This document shows positions 38,231 to 49,304 of a stretch of DNA of 64,000 nucleotides, one piece after another. The notes under the pieces were generated by a model, which saw nothing but the letters and a program-made list of their open reading frames with translations, was not told the origin of the DNA and did not search any database. The first letter of the stretch is position 1. Every line of letters starts with the position of its first letter. A program made the translations under genes and the position numbers. This stretch comes from Cryptomeria japonica (taxonomy: Eukaryota; Streptophyta; Pinopsida; Cupressales; Cupressaceae), in the NCBI RefSeq assembly GCF_030272615.1, contig NC_081410.1, forward strand, positions 289,913,957 to 289,977,956. Direction: 5' to 3'.

Positions 38231-39035
38231 TGTATATGGTGAAAAGTGATGATAAATTATTGTAAAACCATAAATATTCAACCACAAACATTCTAATTCC
38301 TACAATGAAACACTCACCAATACCAATAGAGAAACCTAAGATCACGTAAATCAACAAAAATAAAACAATATTACCATTCACATGTCTAGTAGGGTTTCAA
38401 TCTCCATTGTCTTTGTCTTCCTATCTCCATTGATCTTGCTTGATATATTTACTCTCATATTTTATGTGTGCACAAGAGATCAACAAAGAACAAAAATGTG
38501 GTTGATAGCTTGGTTGCAAGAATGCTTGATTGCATAATTAGTGTGCTCATTAGCTGATTAAATGATTAGAATGTTCATGAGGGTTGATAATGAAGGAGAC
38601 TATCCTCTTATATAGAAGACACTGTAAGAAATGGAGGGATAAGATTAAGAGGTGTGAAGATAAATGGTCAGGTAGGATTAAAGGGTAGGTAGAGGAAATA
38701 ATTAAATGATAAGGGGGTAGGTAGTGTAGGAATTAAGAGATGAATGACATGTGTCATAGGTAGAAAAGAATAATGAATTAATTAAATAAATAAAGATTTA
38801 TATAATTAATAGAGGAAGTGGGATCAACTAAATAAATAAAAGTATTTATTTAATTTAGGAAAAGAACAATTTGAATAAATAAAAGTATTTATTTAAATAA
38901 GGAAAGGCTTAGAAGAGGATAAATGAATTAATTAAATAAATAAAGATTTATTTAATAAATAAAAGACTTAGGATAAAATAATTAAATAAATAAAAATATT
39001 TACTTAATTAGATAGGACAATTTTAGGTGTCTACA
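38231..39035 (-). repeat. T2 5' LTR
   Basis: On the minus strand it starts TGTAGACACCTAAAA and ends ...CATATACA at the primer site, 805 bp. The start matches the T3 LTR start TGTATACACCTAAAAA. Only one LTR is in the window, so the boundary rests on the TG...CA ends, the primer site and similarity to T3. 38765-39010 holds repeated palindromic AATTAATTAAATAAATAAA words. Confidence 0.6.
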
Positions 39036-39887
39036 GTAGCCACATCACCAAATTTGACAAATTTCTGAAACTTCTGACTTCTGCAACAAAATTCTACAAG
39101 TAAATTCAATTTATAAAAAAAATGAAAAAAAAACCCTTTTGTAGAGATTGAAGTCAAGAATCTACTCAAAATAATTTCTATGATGTTTTGATTATATTTA
39201 ATATATATTATTTTACAAATACTACTAGTAGGTATTCTAATGTTCGATAAGAGGCTCGTTTGAAAAAAAAAAAAAAAATTGAATCACCTCAAAAAATATT
39301 GAAAAAAATATGGTTCACTAGAGGAGAGATTATTCTCCAAAAGGGTATTTTTTGTTTTTTGATTATCAAAAATTAAATAAAGAAATAGTGGTGGGAGATA
39401 AAAACTGTCAAATTCAGGTATGTTCGACTTTAAAATGCTATAACGAAGAAAATATACATCGATTTTTATTTTTATTTTTTTTATATGCACTGTATATGTA
39501 TGTCATCTATTAGGGATATCAAAATAAATAAAAAAATAAGTTGATTTATATTTTGTTTTTTGGTGCGAACTAAAGCCCCTGATTTTCAACATTTTTAGCA
39601 ATAAAAAAAATGACTTTAAAAGTAAAAAATATACCAATCCTTGAATTTATTTATTTTTTAAATCAAACACTCAAACTTCATCAAATTTTACACATTTCAT
39701 CAGTTTACATCATCTTCAAATTCAAAATACAAATGCCACTTTTATGGCGTTGAAATTGAACAGTTATTGTTGTGTTAACATTTTCCTTTATAAAAGTGTG
39801 ACACGAGTTTGTACTTTTACCCATTTCTCCCATAAGAAGCAAGACCTATTGTAGGATCAATATGGAGATCAAATTATGCATCTAAAT
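39036..39887. other. Unassigned AT-rich sequence between T2 and G
   Basis: No reading frame, LTR end or conserved motif is seen. It has A/T homopolymers (A15 near 39263, T runs near 39470) and a TTTATAAAAG box near 39788. It could be the decayed upstream part of G or the target DNA of T2. Confidence 0.5.
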
Positions 39888-39896
39888 TAAACCAAG

Positions 39897-40636
39897 GTGC
39901 CTAAGGGATTGATCACCTTGGAAGGGATATTCAATACTGATGATCAAATGAAAGGTAGAGCTATGAACCTGACCGCAAAGAAAGGAGACTACAAATCAAT
40001 CACAATGGCGGAGGGAAAAGCTCTTAACTTACGAAAGGTATGTTCCCAAATAGATCAAGGTATTTTTGTCAACCATTATCAATAATACGGTGATGTTTTT
40101 GCTTTTCCATATGAGGATCTAAAAGGGTTTGACCCTAGCTTATCTTGGCATACAATAGAGTTTGATCCTAATGTTAAGCTAGTTCGACAAAAGCAAAGAC
40201 ATATAAACCCCAAGGTTGAGCCCTTCATGAGGAAAGAACTATCCAATCTTACAGAATCTAGAATTATTTTTACAATTAAGCATTATTCTTGGGTAGCCAA
40301 GCTTGTTCCTGGAAGGAAGAAGAATGGGGAAATCAGATTATGTGTAGACTTTAGGGATCTCAATAGAGCTTCCCTCAAGGACCATTATCCCCTCCCTTCC
40401 ATGGAACAAATTTTAGCCAAGGTTAGTGGTTCAGAGAGATTCTCATTCTTGGATGGATACTCAGGATATAACCAAATCATAGTCCAAGAATTAGACCAAT
40501 ATAAAATTGCATTCACTACTAAATGCAACACTTATGCCTATTGTAAGATTCCTTTTGGACTAACCAATGCATGTACAACTTTTCAAAGAGCCATGGATAT
40601 GGCATTTAAAGGAGTTAGAAAAATTTGTTCTTGTAT
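39897..40636 (+). pseudogene. G reverse transcriptase, N-terminal half
   Basis: Landmarks in order: pre-RT region with FPYEDLKGFDPSLSWHTIEF; NPKVEPFMRKEL; the CVDFRDLNRASLKDHYPLP block; FSFLDGYSGYNQI carrying the first catalytic Asp; and IPFGLTNACTTFQRAMDMAF. The protein would copy element RNA into DNA. Breaks: a stop after codon 62 (TAA at 40083) and one extra A in the run at about 40619-40623. The sequence then stops at N2, just before the YLDD catalytic motif, which resumes at 47639. Start taken from the open frame; the true start lies upstream. Confidence 0.9.
40632..40636. repeat. Target-site duplication of N2, left copy
   Basis: TGTAT, against CGTAT at 47634-47638 (one transition). Confidence 0.85.
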
Positions 40637-41502
40637 TGTTAGAATTATACACTCAGATGAGAATAGTTGATGTTGTCATTGATGGCAACCAACTGGTAAC
40701 ATGGTTCATAGGTTACACCGGTAATAGACATCGTTTACCGACACTGGTAGACACAATAAGATTATTCTCACTAGCACCTAGTCTACACCGATAGAAGATC
40801 TTACCGGCACTCTAAGATGACATGGAAATTATATTGTTTTGTATTGTAATTATATTGTATAGCCGGCATGATGTATTGTAAAGACTCATATATGTATGAG
40901 ATCTTGTAGGTCATTTTGTAAGGAAGTGAAATGTAATTAGGTAATGAATATAAGCGGTATATGAGAGCGAATATCTATATATGCATTATGATGTAATTAT
41001 TTTATGATCAAATACGAGTAGAGCAGAGTGAAGAAAGGTTTATGGAAAAGGTATTTGATAGAGCTTAAACTGGTACTGAATCCAGCATTGCAGATGCTAT
41101 TTTGAGTAGTACATTGTTATTGGATTTAATCATCCAATTGTGTAGTCAGTGTGACTCCTATTTTATGATTGAGCAATGAACTCTAGGCTATTGGCCTTCC
41201 TGCATGTGCAAGCCCCTATTGCATAAGTAATATTTATTCCTATTGGCCAGTGAGTAAATATTGTGGGTCACAAATCCCATTGAGGTTTTTTCCCTACCGG
41301 GTTTCCTCACCAAAAATATATGTGTTATGGTGTGCATTGATGGTTATACTATTATTTCTCTTTATTACATTATTACTTGTTTATTGGTATATTAATTTGG
41401 GTTATAAAGTTGCAAACAAGTTTAAATCTTTTGTAAACTGGTTAGACACTGATTCACCGCCCCCCCCTCTTAGTGTCTTTGGGACTGTTCAAGTATCTAA
41501 CA
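40637..41502 (+). repeat. N2 left (5') LTR
   Basis: Starts TGTTAGAATTATACACTC and ends AGTATCTAACA; full-length match to 46773-47633. Confidence 0.93.
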
Positions 41503-41504
41503 AT

Positions 41505-41516
41505 TGGTATCATAGC
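41505..41516 (+). other. N2 primer binding site
   Basis: TGGTATCATAGC, one base from the initiator tRNA-Met site TGGTATCAGAGC, two bases after the LTR. Confidence 0.85.
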
Positions 41517-42464
41517 CTCGTCCTCTATTTGTAGAAGCCTAACAACTTGAGGAAGATTATGAAATTGATACCGATGGAAAGTTTGAGACAATAGTTGGAA
41601 GGAGCTCTTGAAGATTTTGATGCAGAAAAATTGAAGAATATCAAACTAGAAGATGAAATCAGGACTGCTCATAAATTTATCAAAGCACTTCAAGATAACC
41701 TAGTTATAGCAAAGAATAAGAGAAAATAATTACATGTGCAATTGCAAAATCAAGATGATGAAGAAAAAGAAACTCTTAGAGATATTACAGATAAATTGAG
41801 ACAAGAGAATAGTAACATGAAGAATGAGATGCAAAATTTAACCATGAGACTATGCAAGATAGAAAGAGGAATGAGGAAGATTTGGCCAGAAGACTTAATG
41901 AAAGATTAGATGAATCACAAAGGCTTAGTTATGAAAATGATATGCTTAAAACTGATTTGATTCACATGCAACATGATAAAGAGGAACTTTTGAGACAATT
42001 TAGCACTTTGGAAAGTGAGTTGGTCACTACAAATAAATACAAAGACAAATTCAAGAAGAGTTCAGATAATCTTGATGATATGCTGAAAAGTTAGAAACCT
42101 GATGGAGAAACAATTGGACTTGGATTTGAACATGGAGAAAGTTTCGGGACTGCAAACAATCATGATCACAACAAACTGGTAAGGCAACCTAATGCTTATA
42201 AATTTAATGAAAATGTTCTAATTGCAATAAATTTGGTCGTGGAGAAAATCAATGCAAATTTAGGAATAATCAGAATACAAACTTACCCACCGATCAATGT
42301 TCCAAATGCAATAAAAATGGTCATAACTCATACAACTGCAAAATGAATGTGAAATGCTATGTTCGTGGTAGATTTGGACATTTATCTAATCAATGTAGAA
42401 CTCAAACTGGTCAAGGTTATGGAAAGGTTATTTAGAGAAATAATGTAACTTGTTATGCATGTAA

Positions 42465-42481
42465 CAATATTGGGCATATTG
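42465..42481. repeat. SINE target-site duplication, left copy
   Basis: CAATATTGGGCATATTG, repeated exactly at 42610-42626. Confidence 0.9.
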
Positions 42482-42609
42482 TACAACCTGAGTTGGCCTA
42501 GTGGTGGAGAACTTGTTCTCTTGAAAAAGAGATCACAATTTCAAATCCCACAAGGGGGTAGGGTATGTACACCTTATCAGCTTCGGCCCATTACTGATAA
42601 AAAAAAAAC
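42482..42609 (+). mobile_element. Short SINE inserted in the last zinc knuckle of N2
   Basis: About 128 bp with an A-box-like TGGCCTAGTGGTGGAG, a B-box-like TTTCAAATCCC about 30 bp on, and an A-rich 3' end (GATAAAAAAAAAC). It is flanked by a perfect 17-bp duplication. The shape is that of tRNA-derived plant SINEs (Au-type boxes). It was copied by a LINE enzyme (family knowledge). Its B box departs from consensus, so it is probably not transcribed. Confidence 0.85.
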
Positions 42610-42784
42610 CAATATTGGGCATATTGAAATTTTTTGTAGAAGCAAGACTATACCAGCGAACAATAAAGGATCCCATAATAAAGGCAAAGTGAAGGTGACT
42701 GAAATCAAGCAAGAATTTTCTAAACAATGGATTAGGAAGAGAGATCAGAGAAGTGATGAATCTATCACTACACCAACAAAATAG

Positions 42785-43127
42785 GGTTATCCTGCACTGG
42801 CAGGAGATTCTTCATCTAACTAAGGAATAATCCTTAGGGCTAAGGCAAAAAATTGAAAAACATACATTTACCCTTGGTTGGTGGTAAGAAGTTATATTTC
42901 TTCTTTACCGGTAGAAATGTGAAGTTTTCACTTCACTGACGAAGCATTTATTGCGGTTGTAAGTTAATTTTTGGTTATAAAGGTATTCTAACCTCTCATT
43001 TTAATTCACCAAGCATCCAAGCATTTGAAGAGAGCGAAATTGAGCAAATGCATTCTAAAGGCAAAGCAACAAAGGTCTTTTCAGAGCACTCAAGGATTTC
43101 ACAGTTAAAAGGTATTTATCTTTGGCA
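42785..43127 (+). other. N2 spacer between ORF1 and ORF2
   Basis: About 340 bp with no conserved frame, in the same position as the N1 spacer. Confidence 0.4.
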
Positions 43128-46100
43128 ATGGCATCTTCATCTTATGTTCCCAAATTCATAGAAAACCCTACCATTGTGGAAAAAATCAAACGACCTAGAC
43201 CCATGTTAAAGATCATTCCTAAGGTAGCAAAACTGGATGACTCTATTGGTGCATTTTCTAAAATCTTGAAGGGAGTTGCATTTGTTGAAGACCTTAGGGC
43301 ATACATACATTGTTACATAGAAAGTTTAGGATTTGAAGATTTGATGAACATGTATATGAATATAGTCACTAACAAGAATGGGGTAGTGAAACCAGAACAT
43401 AAGGTAGTTGAGGATTTAGGTTACATAGATATCCTCCATATGCCAGAATTCTTAGATGAAGTCATCCGCTATGTCTTTAGCAGGGTTGACGGTGAATTTA
43501 TGTGGTTGGACTTAGTATTTAAGATTACCAAGGAATCTATCAAGGTTGTTAATGGTTTACCCTCCACTGGTTCTAGACCTGACAAGAAGAAGAAAATCCC
43601 TAACAAAGAGGTTATGAGCTTAATCGGAGCTACATTTGACAACCGATCACTTAGGGTCAATGACATAAAGGATAAAAATGTTAAATTTGCTAGCATGGTC
43701 ATTGGATATAAAGTTGGTCATACAAATAGATTGAATTCTGTGTCTAGTTGATGCTTTCACCATGCATATGAGATGATATTGAACAATGAAAAGATTGATA
43801 TTTGTGAATGGTTAAAGGATGAACTGTTAGAAAATTTTCATAAGATCAAAGGTGATAAGAAAGGAACCTTCAAATTTGGAAGTCTATTAGTGTGTTTAAT
43901 GCTTTACTTTTCAAAAGAGATCCCCGGTATAGGTCACAAGGATTTTGCCTTTGATATTTATGTTGGAAAATAGATAAAGGAGGCAATTACTGGTATGGGA
44001 GCTAACAGTGATGAGTTGGTTAAAGATTACTTTAAGAATTTCCAAACTAAAATGAAACAAAGGGAAAGGATTCCACAGAGCATTGTAGATAAATATGACA
44101 AACAAATATGCTTTGTAGTGAAGAGAGATGAAATCTAGATGGAAGCAGTTAGACCCAGAATTGTAAGGATTACTGAAATGGGATATGAGGTGGACTCTCA
44201 AATCTTGGAATCATATACAAAACTACTCCTAGATGCTCCATCGGAACCAAAAGAGAAAATATTTGGTAATGCTGAAACCATTGAAAGTGATGTTGCTATG
44301 ATGAAGCAGAGGAAGAAAAGAGATAAATTTATGAACGATGCTTCTAAAATGGTAAAAGATGTTATAGAAGGTTTGATGAATCTTAGCGGTATTGCTGCTA
44401 GTGTGATAGAAAGTCAATCAGAGCAGATACCGGTAGCTCACATTTCCCCTGTGGCTACTTCTTCTGATATTGATGATGATAGGGCAGTTGAATTCAAGAG
44501 AGTGGACAAGAAGAAAAGAAAATCCTCACCGACACCTACTCCATCTCCCAAGAAGTCAAGGACACAAAGAAAGAAATAATAGGTTGTAAGAGAGTCTAGT
44601 GGTCCGAAGAAGAAAGTGACTCCAAAGCATAAACAAGAACCTAAGGCACCAGATACTCTTCCACCGGAAGAATTGATCAATGAAATTACACAAGAAGGTA
44701 ACCTTAGCAATGTGAATAAACTTTATCATTCTTTCAAGGATTTTGATAAAGACACTATAGAAGAAAGTATTATTTTGTACCTAGACATCTACAAGAAAGT
44801 TCTTATTGAGGTCATAGATGATCTACCTAGTGATTTATATTTGAGGTTAGAAGCTAAAAGAATGTCGGTAACGGAATTGGACAAGAAATTAAAAGTAGAC
44901 GCTCTACTTGTTGTGCATCCTGTTAATTCCAAATAGGAAATTGATGACTTAATGTCAAAAGAAAATAGAATAGTTTTTGTGAGTGGTCACCGACAGGTTA
45001 GCCTTATGGTAGGCAAAGTAAAGGAAATTGCAGATGAAACGACAGATAAATGGGATATATTTTATTATAGAAAAAGAGAAGAAAGAAGAAAAGGATAGAC
45101 AAAAAATGGATGTCTTTTGCAAAGGTCTATCAGAAGGATAAAGGTAAAGGTAAAATTGGTAGTGTACCTGATATCACGATCAAGGATAACCTTCCTCCAC
45201 TAGCACAAGACACCTCACTAATAACTATAGAGGCACTGGTACAACCTGACAGTCAACCAAAAGAGAAGGTAGAGGAAATGACACAAGATGACACTAATCC
45301 AGAGTCAAACATTCTTTTTACCATGAATGTGGACACTTAGGACTTCAATATTGTCATGGATAAGGAAACCATAGAGTTAAAGAAAACTGAAGCTACAATA
45401 TTGAGATCTTTGAGTCACCGGTCAACACTATTGACTCTCAGAACATTGAGATACTAGCTGAAGTTAAGAAACTTGATGCCATCCCTGATGATACTCAACT
45501 TAATATTGAGAAACCAGTAGAAGCATAAATAAAAGCACAAACTGAAGCAGAAAAAGGACAAGAACAAAGTATAGCTGAACCGATGGTTGGCAATGCAAAA
45601 ATTAAGGTTGATGGTAAGGCTGAAAACAAAGTTGAAACACAGAGTGAGCAAAAAGAAGAAAAAGTGAATAATGAAAAGGTCAATAATGGAAACAAGATAG
45701 CAGAAGTGGTTAAGGAATCCAAAGATGAGAAGAAACCAACTACAGAACCTCACACTCCACCTAGCACTTCCACTATGGATTACAAACCTACTAATGTGAT
45801 AGATGTACTTTTGGATTCCATAAAGAGGATCATAGATTGCAATGCCTTAGAATTTAAGGCCATTGATGATACATTACCTATTTTGAAAATGATTGCACTG
45901 GATTGTAAGATAGATCATATTGATGGATCTTTAGATGAATTGGACACATTGTCCAAATTCATTGCTTCAAATATTCTAACTATAGATAAAATTAATGAAG
46001 GGACTGTTAAAGAAAGGGTGAACAAGGAGAAAGGTGAATTCTTTGATAAGACTATTAAGGATTGTACTGAGCATATTGATTCTTTATTACTGGCACTTAA

Positions 46101-46569
46101 TTCCACTATTTTGGAATATAAAGAATTGTATAAGGAAGCATGCAAGCCTCACCACCTAATAGAGGACATTGAGGAAGAGATAAAGAAAACACAAAAAGAG
46201 ATTGATGATATAGAAGATAACATGATAGGTTCTTCTAAACTTACCTTAATTTTTTATCAAGAAATGGTAGTTTTTGAAGAAATGATTGAGAAATTAGAAA
46301 AGGAAAAAGAAAGGATAAGAATGAAGGCACGGGAGCTGAAAAATAAACTTGGTCCTAGATTGGACAACCTTTTAACTCAGCAGATTGAGCTATCTAAGGC
46401 AACAATTCAAGGAGAAATATCACCAGAGCAATAGATGCATTATCAGACTGGGATGATCCAATAGATGGAAACCATTATTTCTGAGAACACTAAATTTATG
46501 CAGAGTCTTAATCTAATTTTGGCAGATATCTTTTAGATTGTACACAATCGGTTATAGGCTATGAGGTAG
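43128..46569 (+). pseudogene. N2 ORF2: homologue of N1 ORF2, unknown function (broken)
   Basis: ATG 43128 (MASSSYVPKF). Landmarks shared with N1 ORF2 in the same order: VPK start, FVEDLRAYIHCYIE, FMWLD-VFKITKESIKVV, LIGATFDNRSLRVND, KFASMVIGY, FKFGSLLVC and an acidic/lysine-rich linker. The C-terminal part is coiled coil (about 45780-46430). Open pieces are 43128-43751, 43773-43973, 44139-44579, 44616-44936, 45110-45340 and 45583-46434. The frame is constant to 44936 and then shifts twice, ending at TAG 46567-46569. Roughly 1100 codons, matching N1. Conservation of such a large non-polymerase protein between two diverged elements suggests it was under selection. Confidence 0.72.
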
Positions 46570-46772
46570 AATTTCAATTTCTTTGATTCTTTTTTACATC
46601 CTTTGTCATTTTCTATCAAAGGGGGAGTAGTAGTATGGGAGAAAAATGTATAGAAGAGATCATTTGCTCAGGGGGAGCACTCCTATTTTTGGATAAGTTT
46701 TGGACTTCATTTTTGGATATCAGTTTTTGGATTTTTCTCATGAGTGTTGCCATCAATGCCAAAGGGGGAGAT
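46570..46772 (+). other. N2 3' untranslated region and polypurine tract
   Basis: AAAGGGGGAGAT (46761-46772) abuts the right LTR. Extra GGGGGAG words lie at 46621 and 46671, as in N1. Confidence 0.75.
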
Positions 46773-47633
46773 TGTTGGCATTATACACTCAAATGAGAAT
46801 AGTTAATGTTGTCATTGATGGCAACCAACTAGCAACATGGTTCACAGGTTACACCGGCAATAGACATCATCTACCAACACCGGCAGGTACAATAAGATTA
46901 TTCTCCCTAGCACCCAGTCTACACCAACAGAAGATCTTACCGACACTCTAAGATGACATGGAAATTATATTATTGTGTATTGTAATTATATTGTATAGCC
47001 GACATGATGTATTGTAAAGACTCATATATGTATGAGATCTTGTAGGTCATTTTGTAAGGAAGTGAAATGTAATTAGGTAATGAATATAAGCGGTATTTGA
47101 GAGCGAATATTTGTATATGCATTTAATGTAATTATTTTACGAGAGAATAAGAGCAAACCAGAGTGAAGAAAGGTTTATGGCAAAGGTGTTTGACAAAGCT
47201 TAAACTAGTACTGAATCTAGCATTGTAGATGTTATTTTGAGCAGTACATTGTCATTGGATTTAATCATCCAATTGTGTAGTCAGTGTGACTCCTATTTTG
47301 TGATTGAGCAATGAGCTCTAGGATATTGGCCTTCCTGCATGTGCAGGTCTCTGTTGTATAAGTAATACTTATTCATATTGGCCAGTGAGTAAATATTGTG
47401 GGTCACAAATCCCGTAGAGGTTTTTACCCTACCAGGTTTCCTTGCCAAAAATATCTGTGTTATGGTGTGCATTGATGGCTATACTGTTATTTCTCTTTAT
47501 TCCATTATTACTTGTTTACCGGTATATTAATTTGGGTTATAAAGTTGCAAACAAGTTTAAATATGTTGTAAACTAGTTAGACACTGATTCACCCCCCCTT
47601 TTAGTGTCTTTGGGACTGTTCAAGTATCTAACA
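46773..47633 (+). repeat. N2 right (3') LTR
   Basis: Starts TGTTGGCATTATACACTC and ends AGTATCTAACA. Confidence 0.94.
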
Positions 47634-47638
47634 CGTAT
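47634..47638. repeat. Target-site duplication of N2, right copy
   Basis: CGTAT; G coding sequence resumes at once with the YLDD codons. Confidence 0.85.
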
Positions 47639-48520
47639 ATCTTGATGATATCACTATATACTCCAAACATGCAGTAGACTAATTTTCTCATCTTGAGCAA
47701 GTGTTCAAGAAGTGTAGGAAATATGGTGTGTCCTTCAACCCCAACAAATGTGTTTTTGCCGCTGATCAAGGCAAGATTCTATGACATATTATATCCAAGG
47801 ATGGTTTGGCCATTGATCCAGAGAGAGTGGAGGCCATTGTGTCTCTCCCACTCCCAAGTCACATGAAAGGGTTACAAAGCTTCCTTGGAAGGATTAATTT
47901 TGTAAGAAGGTTCATCCCCAATTTGGATGCTATGGTAAAACCTCTCACAGATATGTTAAAGAAATAAATGATCTTTAAATGGACTAAGGTAATGCAAGAT
48001 TTGATCAAATCAAACAAGCCATTACTCAGGCTCCTACCTTGGTCAATCCAAACTATGAGAAGGACTTCATCCTCTAAACTTTGGGAGAAGAAGTAAGTAT
48101 ATATATTGTTCTAATGCAGGTAAATCGAGATGGGTTGGAGCAAACCATTACTTTTTTTGATGAAGGCCTAAAAGATTATGAAATCAATTATAGTTATGCT
48201 CAGAAATAGGTCATCACAATTATTAAAGCATTGAAAAAATTCAGAAATATGCTCTCTAACAACTGGATCCAACTCTTAGTTCCTCATGCCAACATTAAAT
48301 ATTTCCTCCTAAATAAGGATATCGGTGAGAAGAGAGCTACATGGATTACAAAGTTCATGGACTATGACCTTAACATCAAGATTAATAATCTAGTAAGAGG
48401 TAGAGGACTGTGTGAGCAGTTTATTTCAATATTTGGGAAGGATCTTGCGGTCTCCCTCTTACTGCAAGAAGAACAACAACTTGATAGTCAAGGAGATACA
48501 TAAACCGGTTGGTTTGAGGA
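47639..48520 (+). pseudogene. G reverse transcriptase C-terminal half and RNase H
   Basis: It opens with the catalytic YLDDITIYSKH motif and continues through HLEQVFKKCRKYGVSFNPNKC, the LSHMKGLQSFLG-like connection and VRRFIPNL. RNase H follows (about 48040-48430), with ITFFDEGLKDYEINYSYAQK, IIKALKKFRNML and a conserved NLVRGRGL end. The RNase H would remove RNA after copying. Several in-frame stops (for example after HAVD, KIL and DMLKK) and frameshifts near 47970-48060 disable it. Confidence 0.85.
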
Positions 48521-48599
48521 TATGACTTCCTTCTTAAGGGATGGTAGTTATCCTCCTCATTTTGACAGAATAAAGAGAAGACATCCTAGGTTGTAGTCC

Positions 48600-49304
48600 A
48601 TCCCTATGCCTTGGTGAATGGTATTTCATTCAAAAAAGACCTAAATTTGTTCCTACTGAGGTGCATAAAAGGATATCAAACTAGTAGGTTATTAGAGGAG
48701 TTCCATAATGGGCCCTTAGGTGGCCATTTCTCAGCAAGAAATAAAAATATGAAGATCATGATGGCATGCTATTATTAGCCTTCTCTATTTAATGATGCCC
48801 ACAAGTAGGTTAGACAATGCAAAGAGTGTGCTCTCTTTTCAAGAAAGAAAAGGTTATCTTCTCTTCCTCTTCATCTCATTTCAATTGATCAACCCTTTTC
48901 ACAATGGGGGATTTGATTTTATTGGTCCTATTAATCCATCATCAAGTTCAAGCCATGGGTAGATTTTAGCCACCACAGACTACTTTACCAGGTGAATAGA
49001 GGCAATTGCGTTGAAAGATGCAACTAAGAACTCAATGGTTCAATTTTTTCAAGGGGATTGCAACTAGATCTGGAGCCCCTTCCAAAATCATATCAAATAA
49101 TACAAAGACCTTTGTAGGATCTCATATTAGCTTATGTGCATTCCAACATGATGTATTCTTGAAGACATAATCAAACTACTACCCCTAGGTAAATGGCCTA
49201 TTTGAGTCCTCCAACAAGAATCTAATCGAGATCATCCAAAGGACTCTTGATGATAATTAGAGGTCTTGGATCCTAAAGTTGGGAACAACCCTATGGGCTG
49301 ATAG
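48600..49304 (+). pseudogene. G integrase, zinc finger and catalytic core (5' part)
   Basis: An H2C2 zinc finger is readable (EFHNGPLGGHF ... CKECALF), then QWG-FDFIGPI with the first core Asp, ILATTDYFTR, and a decayed ISNNTKTFVGSH where the second Asp appears as Asn. A VNGLFESSNKNLIEI-like stretch carries the Glu position. Integrase inserts the DNA copy into the genome. Multiple stops fall where Trp is expected (CYY*P, HK*VRQC, TR*IEA). The frame is cut by T3 right after LWAD. Confidence 0.8.
49300..49304. repeat. Target-site duplication of T3, left copy
   Basis: GATAG, identical to 58979-58983. Confidence 0.93.

Larger units (their letters stand above)
41574..42784 (+). pseudogene. N2 ORF1: coiled-coil, zinc-knuckle Gag-like protein (broken, SINE inside)
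   Basis: The likely start is ATG 41574 (MESLRQ), matching the N1 start MEGYKQ. An E/K/Q/N-rich coiled-coil region follows to about 42094 (LARRLNERLDESQRLSYEND is typical), then knuckles from 42214: CSNCNKFGRGENQC (His lost), CSKCNKNGHNSYNC (intact), CYVRGRFGHLSNQC (second Cys lost) and a fourth split by a SINE at 42482. The frame closes at 42784. Breaks include a stop at codon 7 (CAA or CAG to TAG), one near 41729 and frameshifts. It is presumed to bind element RNA. Confidence 0.75.
40637..47633 (+). mobile_element. N2: polymerase-less LTR retrotransposon related to N1
   Basis: A 7.0-kb element with 866-bp and 861-bp LTRs, 5-bp target duplication, Copia-type primer site, ORF1 (coiled coil plus knuckles), a spacer, a large ORF2 and a polypurine tract. 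LTRs show little similarity to N1 beyond TGTT...TAACA, but the coding parts are homologous. No pol motif. Frameshifts, stops and a SINE insertion make it inactive. Confidence 0.92.

Noticed and set aside
42455-42784. 109-codon plus ORF near the N2 knuckles
   Set aside because: It reads through the SINE and its duplications, so it is a composite of unrelated sequences and not a protein of its own.
43911-44201. Minus-strand ORFs opposite N2 ORF2 and similar antisense frames elsewhere
   Set aside because: They overlap better supported sense frames and are not conserved between N1 and N2.
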